64,000 nucleotides of DNA from Geodermatophilus telluris (GTDB lineage Bacteria; Actinomycetota; Actinomycetes; Mycobacteriales; Geodermatophilaceae). This document shows positions 28,548 to 37,881 of this stretch, one piece after another (position 1 is the first letter of the stretch; each line of letters begins with the position of its first letter). The notes under the pieces were generated by a model, which had not been told where the DNA came from, made no database searches, and saw nothing but the letters and a program-made list of their open reading frames with translations. The stretch covers positions 124,001 to 188,000 of the forward strand of contig NZ_FMZF01000005.1 of assembly GCF_900102745.1 (NCBI RefSeq), read 5' to 3'. Position numbers and translations under genes: made by a program.

Positions 28548-28619
28548 GGGCGATTGGCTCAGTGGTAGAGCGCTACCTTGACACGGTAGAGGTCACTGGT
28601 TCGAACCCAGTATCGCCCA
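28548..28619 (+). tRNA. tRNA-Val (GAC)
   Basis: 72 bases with acceptor GGGCGAT/ATCGCCC and anticodon stem CTACC/GGTAG around loop TTGACAC (anticodon GAC). Apart from the anticodon arm it is identical to the tRNA-Val (CAC) three kilobases away. Followed after seven bases by a strong hairpin. Confidence 0.96.
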
Positions 28620-28626
28620 CACCAGC

Positions 28627-28655
28627 AGGGCCCCAGGTCGACGACCTGGGGCCCT
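28627..28655. terminator. Terminator between tRNA cluster and coaE
   Basis: AGGGCCCCAGGTCG-A-CGACCTGGGGCCCT: fourteen perfect pairs around one central base, in the 55-base gap between tRNA-Val and the converging coaE stop. Symmetric, so it can act in both directions. Confidence 0.8.
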
Positions 28656-28674
28656 GACCCGTTCCGGGCCGGGG

Positions 28675-29277
28675 TCAGCCGCCGGCGACCCGCGGCGCCA
28701 CCTGCTCGGCCCAGAAGCGCTCCACCTGCCCGGCCAGCGCGTCCGGGTCGCCGCTGTTGTCCAGCACGACGTCGGCCACGGCGCGGCGCTGCTCGTCGGT
28801 GGCCTGCGCGGCGATGCGGGCGCGGGCGTCCTCCTCCCCCAGCCCGCGCAGCGCCAGGCGCCCCACCCGGGTCTCCAGGTCGGCCTCGACCACCAGGACG
28901 AGGTCGTACTGGCCGGCCTGGCCGGTCTCGACGAGCAGCGGGACGTCCTGGACGACGACCGCGTCCGGGGCGGCCTGCGCGACCACCTCCTGGGCCCGCG
29001 CGCGCACCAGTGGGTGCACGATGCCGTCCAGCCGTGCCCGGGCGTCGGGGTCGGCGAAGACGACGGAGGCCAGCGCCGCCCGGTCCAGCGCGCCTTCCGG
29101 GGTCAGCACCCCGCGCCCGAAGGCGCCCACGACGGCGGCCAGGCCCGGCGTGCCGGGCTCGACGACCTCCCGGGCGATCCGGTCGGCGTCGACGACCACC
29201 GCCCCGCGGGCCGCCAGCAGCGCGGCGACCGTGCTCTTGCCCGAGCCGATCCCGCCGGTCAGTCCGATGCGCAGCAT
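28675..29277 (-). CDS. coaE: Dephospho-CoA kinase
   Basis: Phosphorylates dephospho-CoA in the last step of coenzyme A synthesis. Walker A in [40 protein letters not shown], the HPLVR segment, and [20 protein letters not shown] are the conserved blocks. 200 residues from ATG 29277; in-frame sequence upstream is Arg-rich and unconserved. Mycobacterial CoaE has an extra C-terminal GrpB-like domain that is absent here. It lies next to rpsA and polA as in other actinobacteria, but a small gene on the other strand intervenes. Confidence 0.94.
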   Translation of the reverse strand: MLRIGLTGGIGSGKSTVAALLAARGAVVVDADRIAREVVEPGTPGLAAVVGAFGRGVLTPEGALDRAALASVVFADPDARARLDGIVHPLVRARAQEVVAQAAPDAVVVQDVPLLVETGQAGQYDLVLVVEADLETRVGRLALRGLGEEDARARIAAQATDEQRRAVADVVLDNSGDPDALAGQVERFWAEQVAPRVAGG

Positions 29278-29436
29278 GCACGGACCGTAACCAGCACACC
29301 GGACGCGGTCACGGACGGGTAACGCCCGGGCGACCCGCCCGGCGCGTCGCACCAGTCACACCCGTCACTCCTCATAACGTCCGCCCCGTCGGTTCCCCAC
29401 GGAGGGGGACGCAGCCGAGAGAGGCAGGCACTGACG

Positions 29437-29706
29437 ATGTCGCAGTCCCGCACCGCCGTCGCGACGGTCCCCGCGGCCCCCCGCACCCCGGGCCGGCACC
29501 GCGTGGAGCGCGCGGGCGGCATCCGGGTGGCCGACCTGCCCGCCGTCCGCGAGCGCCTGGCGGCGCGGGAGGCGACCACCTCGCGGCGCAGCGCCTTCCT
29601 GCGGTGGCTGTTCGACGCCGCTCCGGCCGGCCGGCACACCTGGCAGGCGCTCACCGCCGCCGGCGGCCGTCCCCGCACCGCGTTCGCCATCATCCTGAGC
29701 CTCTAG
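29437..29706 (+). CDS. Small hypothetical basic protein
   Basis: An 89-residue Arg/Ala-rich protein with no family I recognise. Visible blocks are VADLPAVRERLAAREATTSR, FLRWLFDAA and a hydrophobic end AFAIILSL. ATG 29437 is preceded by AGAGAGG at about 14 bases, a weak site. It lies between divergent coaE and a strong terminator and could encode a small membrane-touching peptide. That codon use matches the host and a terminator follows supports it being real. Confidence 0.55.
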   Translation: MSQSRTAVATVPAAPRTPGRHRVERAGGIRVADLPAVRERLAAREATTSRRSAFLRWLFDAAPAGRHTWQALTAAGGRPRTAFAIILSL

Positions 29707-29777
29707 CCGGGCCGGCCCGCCCGGTCGGGGAAGCCGGGCGGGCAGCAGGCCCGCGTCCCCGCGGTCCCACCGCGGAC

Positions 29778-29820
29778 ACGACAGAGGCCCAGGACCTCTC
29801 GGGTCCTGGGCCTCTGTCGT
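29778..29820. terminator. 19-bp perfect hairpin between small gene and rpsA
   Basis: ACGACAGAGGCCCAGGACC and its exact complement flank a five-base TCTCG loop. It lies 71 bases past the small gene's stop and 31 bases past the end of rpsA on the other strand, so it most likely terminates rpsA and perhaps both. Confidence 0.85.
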
Positions 29821-29851
29821 CGATCAGACCGTCAGGCGGTGCGCCAGCAGG

Positions 29852-31327
29852 TCACTCCCCGCCGGCGAGCTTGGCCCGCAGCGCGGCGAGCGCCTCGTCG
29901 CTGGCCAGCGTCCCGCCACCGCCGGAGGTGGTGTCGCCACCGGTCGCCGTGTCACCGCCGGAGGAGTAGTTGCCCCCGGCAGCGGCCTCGGCGTCGGCCT
30001 CGCGGGCCGCGGCGATCTGCTTGCGGTGCGCCTCGAAGCGGGCCTGGGCCTCGGCGTACTGCCGCTCCCAGGTCTCGCGGGCCTCCTCGTAGCCCTCGAG
30101 CCACTCCCCGGTCTCCGGGTCGAAGCCCTCCGGGTAGATGTAGTTGCCCTGCTCGTCGTAGGAGGCGGCCATGCCGTAGGCGGCGGGGTCGAACTGCTCC
30201 TCGTCGCCGATGACGCCCTCGTTGGCCTGCTTGAGCGACAGCGAGATGCGGCGCCGGTCGAGGTCGATGTCGATGACCTTGACCAGGATCTCGTCGCCGA
30301 CCTGCACGACCTGCTCGGGGATCTCCACGTGGCGCTCGGCCAGCTCGGAGATGTGCACCAGGCCCTCGATGCCCTCGTCGACCCGGACGAACGCACCGAA
30401 GGGCACCAGCTTGGTGACCTTGCCCGGCACGACCTGGCCGATCTGGTGGGTGCGGGCGAACTGGCGCCACGGGTCCTCCTGCGTCGCCTTCAGCGACAGG
30501 GAGACCCGCTCGCGGTCGAGGTCGACGTCGAGGACCTCGACGGTGACCTCCTGGCCCACCTCGACGACCTCGGACGGGTGATCGATGTGCTTCCAGGACA
30601 GCTCGGAGACGTGCACCAGGCCGTCCACGCCGCCGAGGTCGACGAACGCGCCGAAGTTGACGATCGAGGAGACGACGCCGGTGCGCACCTGGCCGCGGGC
30701 GAGCTTGTTGAGGAACTCGCTGCGGACCTCGGACTGCGTCTGCTCCAGCCACTGCCGGCGGGAGAGGACGACGTTGTTGCGGTTCTTGTCGAGCTCGATG
30801 ATCTTGGCCTCGAGCTCGCGGCCCACGTAGGGCTGCAGGTCGCGGACGCGGCGCATCTCGACCAGCGAGGCGGGGAGGAACCCGCGCAGGCCGATGTCGA
30901 GGATGAGACCGCCCTTGACGACCTCGATGACGGTGCCGGTGACGACCTCGTCGGCTTCCTTCTTCGCCTCGATCGTGCCCCAGGCGCGCTCGTACTGGGC
31001 GCGCTTCTTGGACAGGATGAGGCGGCCTTCCTTGTCCTCCTTCTGGAGGACGAGGGCTTCCACCTCGTCGCCGACGGTGACGACCTCGTGCGGGTCGACG
31101 TCGTGCTTGATGGACAGCTCGCGCGAGGGGATGACGCCCTCGGTCTTGTAGCCGATGTCCAGCAGCACCTCGTCCCGGTCGACCTTGACGATCACGCCTT
31201 CGACGATGTCGCCGTCGTTGAAGTACTTGATGGTCTGGTCGATCGCGGCGAGGAAGTCCTCGGCGGTGCCGATGTCGTTCACCGCGATCTGGGGGGTGCT
31301 GTCAGGACGGACCTGGGTGGAGGTCAT
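29852..31327 (-). CDS. rpsA: 30S ribosomal protein S1
   Basis: Binds mRNA on the small subunit. Four S1 domains are visible, beginning at about residues 36 ([20 protein letters not shown]), 121 ([18 protein letters not shown]), 208 ([20 protein letters not shown]) and 293 ([20 protein letters not shown]). The C-terminus after about residue 370 is acidic and ends with a Gly/Ser/Thr linker and [13 protein letters not shown], as in other actinobacterial S1. 491 residues from ATG 31327; a GGAG lies 12 bases upstream. The 213-base gap before the divergent methyltransferase holds its promoter. Confidence 0.97.
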   Translation of the reverse strand: MTSTQVRPDSTPQIAVNDIGTAEDFLAAIDQTIKYFNDGDIVEGVIVKVDRDEVLLDIGYKTEGVIPSRELSIKHDVDPHEVVTVGDEVEALVLQKEDKEGRLILSKKRAQYERAWGTIEAKKEADEVVTGTVIEVVKGGLILDIGLRGFLPASLVEMRRVRDLQPYVGRELEAKIIELDKNRNNVVLSRRQWLEQTQSEVRSEFLNKLARGQVRTGVVSSIVNFGAFVDLGGVDGLVHVSELSWKHIDHPSEVVEVGQEVTVEVLDVDLDRERVSLSLKATQEDPWRQFARTHQIGQVVPGKVTKLVPFGAFVRVDEGIEGLVHISELAERHVEIPEQVVQVGDEILVKVIDIDLDRRRISLSLKQANEGVIGDEEQFDPAAYGMAASYDEQGNYIYPEGFDPETGEWLEGYEEARETWERQYAEAQARFEAHRKQIAAAREADAEAAAGGNYSSGGDTATGGDTTSGGGGTLASDEALAALRAKLAGGE

Positions 31328-31540
31328 GTGGTCGAGTGCTCCGGACGGGGGGATGCGTAGGGACAGGACACCGCGGCCGGGTGACCGCGGGAGCGGGGAA
31401 GCCGGCGCGCGCCGGACCCCTCCGGGGTACAGCACTGACAGACCTCTGGCGCCTTTCCCATGGTACGGACGCGGGCGCGTGCGGGTCCACCTGGGTGCAC
31501 TCCCGCCAGTCCGGCGGCGGCGTGTCACGATCGGCGTGTC

Positions 31541-32392
31541 ATGAGCCCGCCGACCACGCTGCCGCTGGGCCCCGACGGCTATCCCGCCGCCGGCGGCGTC
31601 GAGCGGCGCCCGGCCGGCCGCAAGGAGTCGGCGCGGGCCAACCGCGGCTGGTGGGACGCCGCCGCCCCGGCCTACCTCGCCGAGCACGGCGCGGACCTCG
31701 GCGACGTGGACTTCCTGTGGTGCCCCGAGGGGCTGCGCGAGGCCGACGCGCGGCTGCTGGGCGACGTCCGCGGGCGCCGGGTGCTGGAGGTGGGCTGCGG
31801 CTCGGCCCCCTGCGCGCGGTGGCTGCACCGGGCCGGGGCCGACGTCGTCGCGCTCGACGTCTCCGCCGGGATGCTCGCCCGCGCCGCCGAGCTCAACCGC
31901 GCGACCGGCCTCGACGTGCCGCTGCTGCAGGCCGACGCGGGGGCGCTCCCGCTGGCCGCCGCCTCGGTCGACGTCGTCTGCTCGGCGTTCGGCGGGCTGC
32001 CCTTCGTCGCCGACGTCGAGGGGGCGCTCGCCGAGGTGGCGCGGGTGCTGCGGCCGGGCGGGCGGTTCGCGGCGTCGGTCAACCACCCCTTCCGCTGGCC
32101 GCTGCCCGACTCCCCCGACCCCGACGACCTGCGCGTGGTGTCCTCCTACTTCGACCGGCGGCCCTACGTGGAGACCGACGGCGAGGGGCGCACGGTCTAC
32201 GTCGAGCACCACCGCACGGTCGGCGACTGGGTGCGCGCCGTCGTCGGCGCCGGCCTGGTGCTCGACGACCTGGTCGAGCCCGAGTGGACGCCGGGCCGCA
32301 CCCAGGTGTGGGGCCAGTGGTCCCCGGAGCGCGGGGCGCTCGTGCCGGGCACGCTCGTCCTGGTCGCGCACCGACCCTCGACCTCAGCCTGA
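31541..32392 (+). CDS. Class I SAM-dependent methyltransferase
   Basis: A 283-residue methyltransferase of unknown substrate. Motif [16 protein letters not shown], acidic post-[15 protein letters not shown], motif II-like [15 protein letters not shown] and motif [18 protein letters not shown] are clear; the start of the fold is [18 protein letters not shown]. The C-terminal [20 protein letters not shown] resembles ubiquinone/menaquinone-type methyltransferases. ATG 31541 lacks a strong ribosome site. Placed between rpsA and polA, an arrangement seen in several actinobacteria. Confidence 0.9.
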   Translation: MSPPTTLPLGPDGYPAAGGVERRPAGRKESARANRGWWDAAAPAYLAEHGADLGDVDFLWCPEGLREADARLLGDVRGRRVLEVGCGSAPCARWLHRAGADVVALDVSAGMLARAAELNRATGLDVPLLQADAGALPLAAASVDVVCSAFGGLPFVADVEGALAEVARVLRPGGRFAASVNHPFRWPLPDSPDPDDLRVVSSYFDRRPYVETDGEGRTVYVEHHRTVGDWVRAVVGAGLVLDDLVEPEWTPGRTQVWGQWSPERGALVPGTLVLVAHRPSTSA

Positions 32393-32430
32393 GGGGCAGA
32401 GCCGGACCGTCCGGGGTCGGCCCGGCGCAC

Positions 32431-32450
32431 GGGGGGCACCGGGGTCCTCC
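32431..32450. repeat. 20-bp dispersed repeat, copy 1
   Basis: GGGGGGCACCGGGGTCCTCC, found again exactly at 40879-40898. This copy lies just past the polA stop in the 59-base gap after the methyltransferase. Confidence 0.6.
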
Positions 32451-32451
32451 C

Positions 32452-35190
32452 TCAGTGCGCGGCGGCGTCCCAGCTGGCGCCGGAGCCGACCGAGACCTCC
32501 AGCGGCACCGACAGTTGCGCCGCGCCGGCCATCTCCCGGCGCACCAGTGCCTCGAGCGCGTCGTGCTCCCCCGGCGCGACCTCGAGCACGAGCTCGTCGT
32601 GCACCTGCAGCAGCACCCGGGAGGACAGCCCCTCGGCGGTGATCGCCCGGTCGACGCCGAGCATCGCCACCTTGATGACGTCGGCGGCCGACCCCTGGAT
32701 GGGGGCGTTGAGCGCCATCCGCTCGGCCATCTGCCGCCGCTGCCCGTTGTCGCTGGTCAGGTCGGGCAGGTAGCGGCGGCGGCCGAGCGTCGTCTCGGTG
32801 TAGCCGGTCTGCCGGGCGTCGTCGACGACGCCGTCGAGGTACTCGCGGATCCCGCCGAAGCGCTCGAAGTAGGCGTGCATCTGCTCGCGCGCCTCCTCGG
32901 TGGAGATGCGCAGCTGCTGGGCCAGGCCGTAGGCGCTCAGTCCGTAGGCCAGGCCGTAGCTCATCGCCTTGATCCGGCGGCGCATCTCCGGGTCGACCTC
33001 CTCGATCGGGATGTCGTAGGCCCGGGAGGCGACGAAGGAGTGCAGGTCCTCCCCCGAGGTGAAGGCCTCGATGAGGCCCTCGTCGCCGGAGAGGTGGGCC
33101 ATGATCCGCATCTCGATCTGGCTGTAGTCGGCGGTCATCAGCGACTCGTAGCCCTGCCCGACGACGAAGGCCTGGCGGATCCGCCGGCCCTCGGCGGTGC
33201 GGATCGGGATGTTCTGCAGGTTCGGGTCGGTCGAGGACAGCCGGCCGGTGGCGGCGATCGTCTGCTGGTAGGTGGTGTGGATGCGGCCGGCGTCGTCGAC
33301 CATCGGGATGAGCCCGTCGATGACCGTGCGCAGCCGGGTGACGTCGCGGTGGCGCAGCAGGTGCTCGAGGAACGGGTGCCCGGTCTGCGCCAGCAGGTAG
33401 GTCAGCGCGTCGGCGTCGGTGGTGTAGCCGCTCTTGATCTTCTTCGTCTTGGGCAGGCCCAGCTCGTCGAAGAGCACCGCCTGCAGCTGCTTGGGCGAGC
33501 CCAGGTTGATCTCGTGCCCGATGACGGCGTAGGCCTCGGCGGCCGCGGCGGCCACGCCCTCGGCGAACTCGCGCTGCAGCTCGTGCAGCAGGTCGGTGTC
33601 GACGGCGATGCCGGTGCGCTCCAGGCCGGCGAGGACGCGGGTGAGCGGCAGCTCGATCTCGCCGAGCAGGTGGTCGCCGCCGCGCTGGCCGAGCACCTGC
33701 TCGAGGGCGTCGGAGAGGTCGTTGACCGCGACGGCCTTGAGCACGTCGGCGTGCGCGGCCTCGGCGGCGACGTCGGCCTCGCTCGGGCCCAGCCCGTCGA
33801 GGGTCAGCTGGCTGTCGGGGGCGGCGGCGTCCTTGAGCTCGCGGCGCAGGTAGCGCACCGCCAGGTCGCCGAGGTCGAAGGACCGCTGGCCCGGCAGCGC
33901 CAGGTAGGCGGCCAGCGCGGTGTCGCTCACCAGCCCCTGCACGTCCCAGCCGCGCGCCCACACCGCCAGCAGTGGGCCCTTGACGTCGTGGGCGACCTTC
34001 TCCGCGGCCGGGTCGGCCAGCCAGTCGGCCAGCGCCCGCTCGTCGGCGGCGTCGAGGTCGGGGCCGGTGTCGACGAAGAGGGCGTGGTCGTCCCCGGCGG
34101 CCAGCGCCAGGCCGGCCAGCTCGCCGGTGCCCCGCCCCCACGTCCCGCGGAAGACGACGCCGGTGCGCCCGGTGCGGGCGTGCGCGTCGAGCCAGGCGGC
34201 CAGGCCCCCGGCGGGGACGTCGTCGGCGGTGACCTCGAAGCCGCCCTCGACCTCGGGCTCGGCGCTGGTGAGCGTGGCGAACAACCGGTCGCGCAGCACC
34301 CGGAACTGCAGGTTGTCGAAGAGGGTGTGCACCTCGTTGCGGTCCCAGGCGCGCACGGCGAGGTCCTGCGGGCCCACCTCGAGGGGCACCTGCCGGTCGA
34401 GCTCGGTGAGCCGCCGGTTCTGCAGCACCGAGGACAGGTGCTCGCGCAGCTTCTCGCCGACCTTGCCCTTCACCGTGTCGACCCGGTCGACGAGCTCGTC
34501 GAGGGAGCCGTACTCGCGGACCCACTTGGCCGCGGTCTTCTCCCCCACGCTCGGGATGCTCGGCAGGTTGTCGCTGGGGTCGCCCCGCAGCGCCGCGAAG
34601 TCGGGGTACTGCCGCGGCGTCAGCCCGTACTTCGCCTCGACCTCCTCCGGCGTGAACCGGGTCAGGTCGGAGACGCCCTTGCGCGGGTAGAGGACGGTGA
34701 CGTGCTCGTCGACCAGCTGCAGGGCGTCGCGGTCGCCGGTGCAGATGAGCACGTCCATGCCCTGCTCGACGGCCTGCACGGTGAGCGTGGCGATGACGTC
34801 GTCGGCCTCGAAGCCCTCCGCGGTGACCACCGGGACGTGCAGCGCCCCGAGCACCTCCTGGATGAGGCTGACCTGCCCGCGGAAGTCGGTCGGGCTCTCG
34901 CTGCGGTTGGCCTTGTACTCCGCGTAGATCTCGCTGCGGAAGGTCTTGCGGCCGACGTCGAAGGCGACCGCCAGGTGCGTGGGCTGCTCGTCGCGCAGCA
35001 CGTTGATCAGCATCGACGTGAAGCCGTAGACGGCGTTGGTCGGCTGGCCGGTCGTCGTCGAGAAGTTCTCCACCGGCAGGGCGAAGAAGGCACGGTAGGC
35101 CAGCGAGTGCCCGTCGAGGAGCAGCAGCCGCGGCCGCGTCCCCGGACTCGCAGGGGCGGTGGGCGCGGAGGTGGTCACCGGAGCGGACAT
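32452..35190 (-). CDS. polA: DNA polymerase I
   Basis: Repair and Okazaki-fragment polymerase of 912 residues. The N-terminal 5' nuclease domain has LLLLDGHSLAYRAFFAL, AVAFDVGRKTFRSE, GFEADDVIATL and ICTGDRDALQLVD. Polymerase motif A is MTADYSQIEMRIMAHLSGD, motif B RRIKAMSYGLAYGLSAYG, motif C LQVHDELVLEV. The middle domain keeps the 3'-5' exonuclease fold but lacks the acidic metal ligands (TGVVFRGTW stands where DxE should be), as known in mycobacterial PolA. ATG 35190 is chosen over an in-frame start 49 codons earlier, which would overlap the divergent thioesterase promoter. Confidence 0.96.
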   Translation of the reverse strand: MSAPVTTSAPTAPASPGTRPRLLLLDGHSLAYRAFFALPVENFSTTTGQPTNAVYGFTSMLINVLRDEQPTHLAVAFDVGRKTFRSEIYAEYKANRSESPTDFRGQVSLIQEVLGALHVPVVTAEGFEADDVIATLTVQAVEQGMDVLICTGDRDALQLVDEHVTVLYPRKGVSDLTRFTPEEVEAKYGLTPRQYPDFAALRGDPSDNLPSIPSVGEKTAAKWVREYGSLDELVDRVDTVKGKVGEKLREHLSSVLQNRRLTELDRQVPLEVGPQDLAVRAWDRNEVHTLFDNLQFRVLRDRLFATLTSAEPEVEGGFEVTADDVPAGGLAAWLDAHARTGRTGVVFRGTWGRGTGELAGLALAAGDDHALFVDTGPDLDAADERALADWLADPAAEKVAHDVKGPLLAVWARGWDVQGLVSDTALAAYLALPGQRSFDLGDLAVRYLRRELKDAAAPDSQLTLDGLGPSEADVAAEAAHADVLKAVAVNDLSDALEQVLGQRGGDHLLGEIELPLTRVLAGLERTGIAVDTDLLHELQREFAEGVAAAAAEAYAVIGHEINLGSPKQLQAVLFDELGLPKTKKIKSGYTTDADALTYLLAQTGHPFLEHLLRHRDVTRLRTVIDGLIPMVDDAGRIHTTYQQTIAATGRLSSTDPNLQNIPIRTAEGRRIRQAFVVGQGYESLMTADYSQIEMRIMAHLSGDEGLIEAFTSGEDLHSFVASRAYDIPIEEVDPEMRRRIKAMSYGLAYGLSAYGLAQQLRISTEEAREQMHAYFERFGGIREYLDGVVDDARQTGYTETTLGRRRYLPDLTSDNGQRRQMAERMALNAPIQGSAADVIKVAMLGVDRAITAEGLSSRVLLQVHDELVLEVAPGEHDALEALVRREMAGAAQLSVPLEVSVGSGASWDAAAH

Positions 35191-35269
35191 CGCGGCGATC
35201 CTAGTTCCGGGCGCCGACGGGGAGGGCCCGCGCCGGGGGTCACCGCGGGCGCTGGTTACCGTGCCCGGC

Positions 35270-35674
35270 GTGACGACGTCCCCTCCGGACTGGCTGCCGG
35301 CGGTGGCCCCCAGCCCGCTCGACGACAAGCTCGGCATCGAGATCGTCGACTACTCCCCCGACCGGCTGGTGGCGACGATGCCGGTCGAGGGCAACGAGCA
35401 GCCCTACGGCCTGCTGCACGGCGGCGCCACCTGCGCGCTGGTGGAGTCCGTGGGGTCGTGGGCGGCCGCGATCGGGGCCGGTCCCGGCCGCCGGGTCGTG
35501 GGCGTGGAGCTCAACGCCAGCTACCTGCGCGCGGCCACCGCGGGCACCGTCACCGCGGTGTGCACGCCGGTGCGCCGCGGCCGGACGCTGTCGACGTTCC
35601 TCATCGAGGTCACCGACGACCAGGGCCGGCCGACGGCCAGCGCCCGGCTGACCTGCGCGGTCCTCACCCCGTAG
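35270..35674 (+). CDS. PaaI-type hotdog thioesterase
   Basis: A 134-residue hotdog-fold acyl-CoA thioesterase. The family motif is in YGLLHGGATCALVESVGSWA, where the helix packs against the sheet; VVGVELNASYLRAATAGTVT and GRTLSTFLIEVTDDQGRPTA complete the fold. GTG 35270 is preceded by a GGTTACCGT-type sequence and no clear ribosome site; longer starts would run back into the polA start. Divergent from polA by 79 bases. The acyl substrate is unknown. Confidence 0.88.
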   Translation: MTTSPPDWLPAVAPSPLDDKLGIEIVDYSPDRLVATMPVEGNEQPYGLLHGGATCALVESVGSWAAAIGAGPGRRVVGVELNASYLRAATAGTVTAVCTPVRRGRTLSTFLIEVTDDQGRPTASARLTCAVLTP

Positions 35675-35701
35675 CCCCGCCGGACCCGTAGCCCCGCCGG
35701 A
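35668..35701 (+). repeat. 17-bp tandem duplication across the thioesterase stop
   Basis: CCCGTAGCCCCGCCGGA twice in direct succession; the first copy carries the TAG stop. The second copy is outside the coding region and five bases from the end of the converging acetyltransferase gene. Looks like a recent slippage event. Confidence 0.8.
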
Positions 35702-35706
35702 CCTGC

Positions 35707-36348
35707 TCAGCCCTCGGCCACCGCGCCCCAGGGGACCGGCCCGCGCACCACCGGGCGGCGGCGCGGCGCCGTCCGCCGGGGCACCGGCACCCCGCCCCGC
35801 TGCCAGGAGGCCAGCGAGCGGACCAGCGTCTCCCGGGGCACGATCCGCCGGGTGGTCAGCGGCGCGAAGCCCATCCGCGCGAAGAACCGCTGCCGCTCGG
35901 CCTCGTGCCCGCCCACGGCGGCCACCACGTGCTCGGCGCCCACGTCCGCGGCGTGCTCGGCGGCCGCGGCCAGCAGCGCGGCCCCGACGCCGCGCCGCCG
36001 GTGCTCCGGGTGGACGACGAGGTTGTCGACGGTCACCTGCGGGACGCCGAGCAGCACCGAGAGCGGGTCGAGCCCCAGCACCGCCAGGCCCACCGCGACC
36101 TCCGCGCCCGACCCGCTGCCGTCGCGAGCGTTCGCCCCCGGCAGCACCGCGAGGACGACGCGGTACGCGGGGTCGGCCAGCAGCCGCCGGAAGCCCGCCG
36201 TCGCCGCGGCGCCGGGCGTCTGCCCGGTGAGGACGCCCTCGGCGTGCGCCTCGACGCGGTGCTGGCGCACCAGCGCGAGGACGGCGGGCAGGTCGCCCGG
36301 TCGCGCCGTGCGCGCGACCACGCGGGACCGCTGACCGGTAGCTGACAC
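35707..36348 (-). CDS. GNAT-family acetyltransferase
   Basis: A 213-residue N-acetyltransferase. The acetyl-CoA loop is in TVDNLVVHPEHRRRGVGAAL; GHEAERQRFFARMGFAPLTT is the C-terminal GNAT motif. The last 40 residues are Arg/Pro-rich and variable. GTG 36348 has a strong GGGGAGGA six bases upstream, so the longer frame is not needed. Substrate unknown. It is divergent from livH across a 192-base region. Confidence 0.88.
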   Translation of the reverse strand: MSATGQRSRVVARTARPGDLPAVLALVRQHRVEAHAEGVLTGQTPGAAATAGFRRLLADPAYRVVLAVLPGANARDGSGSGAEVAVGLAVLGLDPLSVLLGVPQVTVDNLVVHPEHRRRGVGAALLAAAAEHAADVGAEHVVAAVGGHEAERQRFFARMGFAPLTTRRIVPRETLVRSLASWQRGGVPVPRRTAPRRRPVVRGPVPWGAVAEG

Positions 36349-36540
36349 GGTGTCCTCCCCTGGACGGTGCCGCGAGCCTGCACCCCCGGCGACCGCGCGC
36401 CGCTGCGACGCGCCGGTCACGCGTGCACGGGCCGTCACCCGCGCGTGTCGCGCTTCGGTCACAGGTGGGCGACGAGAGAACGGCAAGGCGACGCCACTGG
36501 GTTACCGTCCGGGCTCCACTGCCACGACCAGGGAGGTTGT

Positions 36541-37878
36541 GTGAGGCACCCGTCAGCCCGTGCCGGGCGGACCAGGGACGCCCGGGGCGCGATCCGCTCC
36601 GGACCCGGGACGGCCGCCAGCAGGGTGCTGCTCCGGCTCCTGCTGGTCCTCGTCGCCGCGTGCGGCCTGGCCGTCCTCGTCCCCGGCACCGCCGGCGCCG
36701 AGGGCGAGCAGGTCGTCGGCACCCTGCAGACCAGCCGCAGCGGCCCCATCGAGGGCATCGAGGTCACCGTCGCCACCGTCGACGGCGACGAGGTCGACAC
36801 GGCCGAGACCGACGACGACGGCCGCTTCGAGGTCGACCTCCCGGGTCCCGGCCAGTACACCGTCACCATCGACGCCGACTCGCTGCCCGACGGCGTGGTC
36901 ATCACCGGCGAGGACAGCCGCACCGTCACCGTCGACGCCGGCCGCCGCCAGCCGGTCCAGTTCGGCCTGAACGACGGCAGCCAGGGCGCGGGCGGCGGCA
37001 ACGTGGAGGCCGTCCAGCTGCTCGTCGACGGGCTGCGCTTCGGCCTGCTCATCGCGATGTGCGCGGTCGGCCTGTCGCTGATCTTCGGCACCACCGGCCT
37101 CACCAACTTCGCCCACGGCGAGCTGGTCACCATCGGCGCGCTGTTCGCCTGGTGGGTCAACACCGGCCTCGGCGTGCCGATCATCCCGGCGGCGATCATC
37201 GCGATGATCGGCGGCGCGGCGTTCGGCGCGCTCAACGAGCTGGGCCTGTGGCGGCCGCTGCGCCGTCGCGGCACCGGCCTGGTCGCCGCGCTGGTCGTGT
37301 CGATCGGCCTGTCGCTGCTGCTGCGCTACCTCATCCAGATCGTCTACGGCGGGTTCTCCAACCCCTACACCGGCCTCGGCACCTCCCGGGCGGTCGACTA
37401 CGGCCTGTTCCGGCTGACCAACCAGTCGCTGATCTCGATCGTCATCTCGATCGTGGTCCTGCTGCTGGTCGCGCTCATGCTGCAGCGCACCAAGATCGGC
37501 AAGGCCATGCGGGCGGTCGCGGACAACCGGGACCTCGCCGCGTCCTCGGGCATCAACGTCAACCGGGTGATCCTGGTCGTCTGGATGATGGGCGGGGCGC
37601 TGGCCGCGCTCGGCGGCGTCCTGCTGGGGCTGTCCGACCAGGTCCGCTGGGACATGGGCTTCCAGCTGCTGCTGCTGATGTTCGCCGGCGTCACCCTCGG
37701 CGGCCTCGGCACGGCCTACGGCGCCCTGGTGGGCAGCGTCATCGTCGGCGTCTTCGTGCAGATGTCGACGCTGGTCATCCCGAGCGACGTCAAGTACGTC
37801 GGCGGGCTGGTGCTGCTCATCGTCATCCTCGTCATCCGGCCCCAGGGGATCCTGGGCAGCCGCGCACGGATCGGCTGA
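36541..37878 (+). CDS. livH: Branched-chain amino acid ABC permease LivH with N-terminal beta-sandwich domain
   Basis: A 445-residue membrane protein. Residues about 29-53 are a signal or first membrane helix (LLRLLLVLVAACGLAVLVPG). Residues 55-143 form a carboxypeptidase regulatory-like beta-sandwich (VVGTLQTSRSGPIEGIEV, DDDGRFEVDLPGPGQYTVTI) predicted outside the cell, and a Gly-rich linker leads to the LivH core (LLIAMCAVGLSLIFGTTGLT, NFAHGELVTIGALF, EAA-like loop around KIGKAMRAVADNRDLAASSG). GTG 36541 has GGGAGG upstream. First gene of livHMGF, three bases from livM. Confidence 0.93.
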   Translation: MRHPSARAGRTRDARGAIRSGPGTAASRVLLRLLLVLVAACGLAVLVPGTAGAEGEQVVGTLQTSRSGPIEGIEVTVATVDGDEVDTAETDDDGRFEVDLPGPGQYTVTIDADSLPDGVVITGEDSRTVTVDAGRRQPVQFGLNDGSQGAGGGNVEAVQLLVDGLRFGLLIAMCAVGLSLIFGTTGLTNFAHGELVTIGALFAWWVNTGLGVPIIPAAIIAMIGGAAFGALNELGLWRPLRRRGTGLVAALVVSIGLSLLLRYLIQIVYGGFSNPYTGLGTSRAVDYGLFRLTNQSLISIVISIVVLLLVALMLQRTKIGKAMRAVADNRDLAASSGINVNRVILVVWMMGGALAALGGVLLGLSDQVRWDMGFQLLLLMFAGVTLGGLGTAYGALVGSVIVGVFVQMSTLVIPSDVKYVGGLVLLIVILVIRPQGILGSRARIG

Positions 37879-37881
37879 GCC

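Noticed and set aside
31336..35691. Long open frame through the methyltransferase, opposite polA and into the thioesterase
   Set aside because: Out of phase with the real genes on both strands and without any recognisable family.
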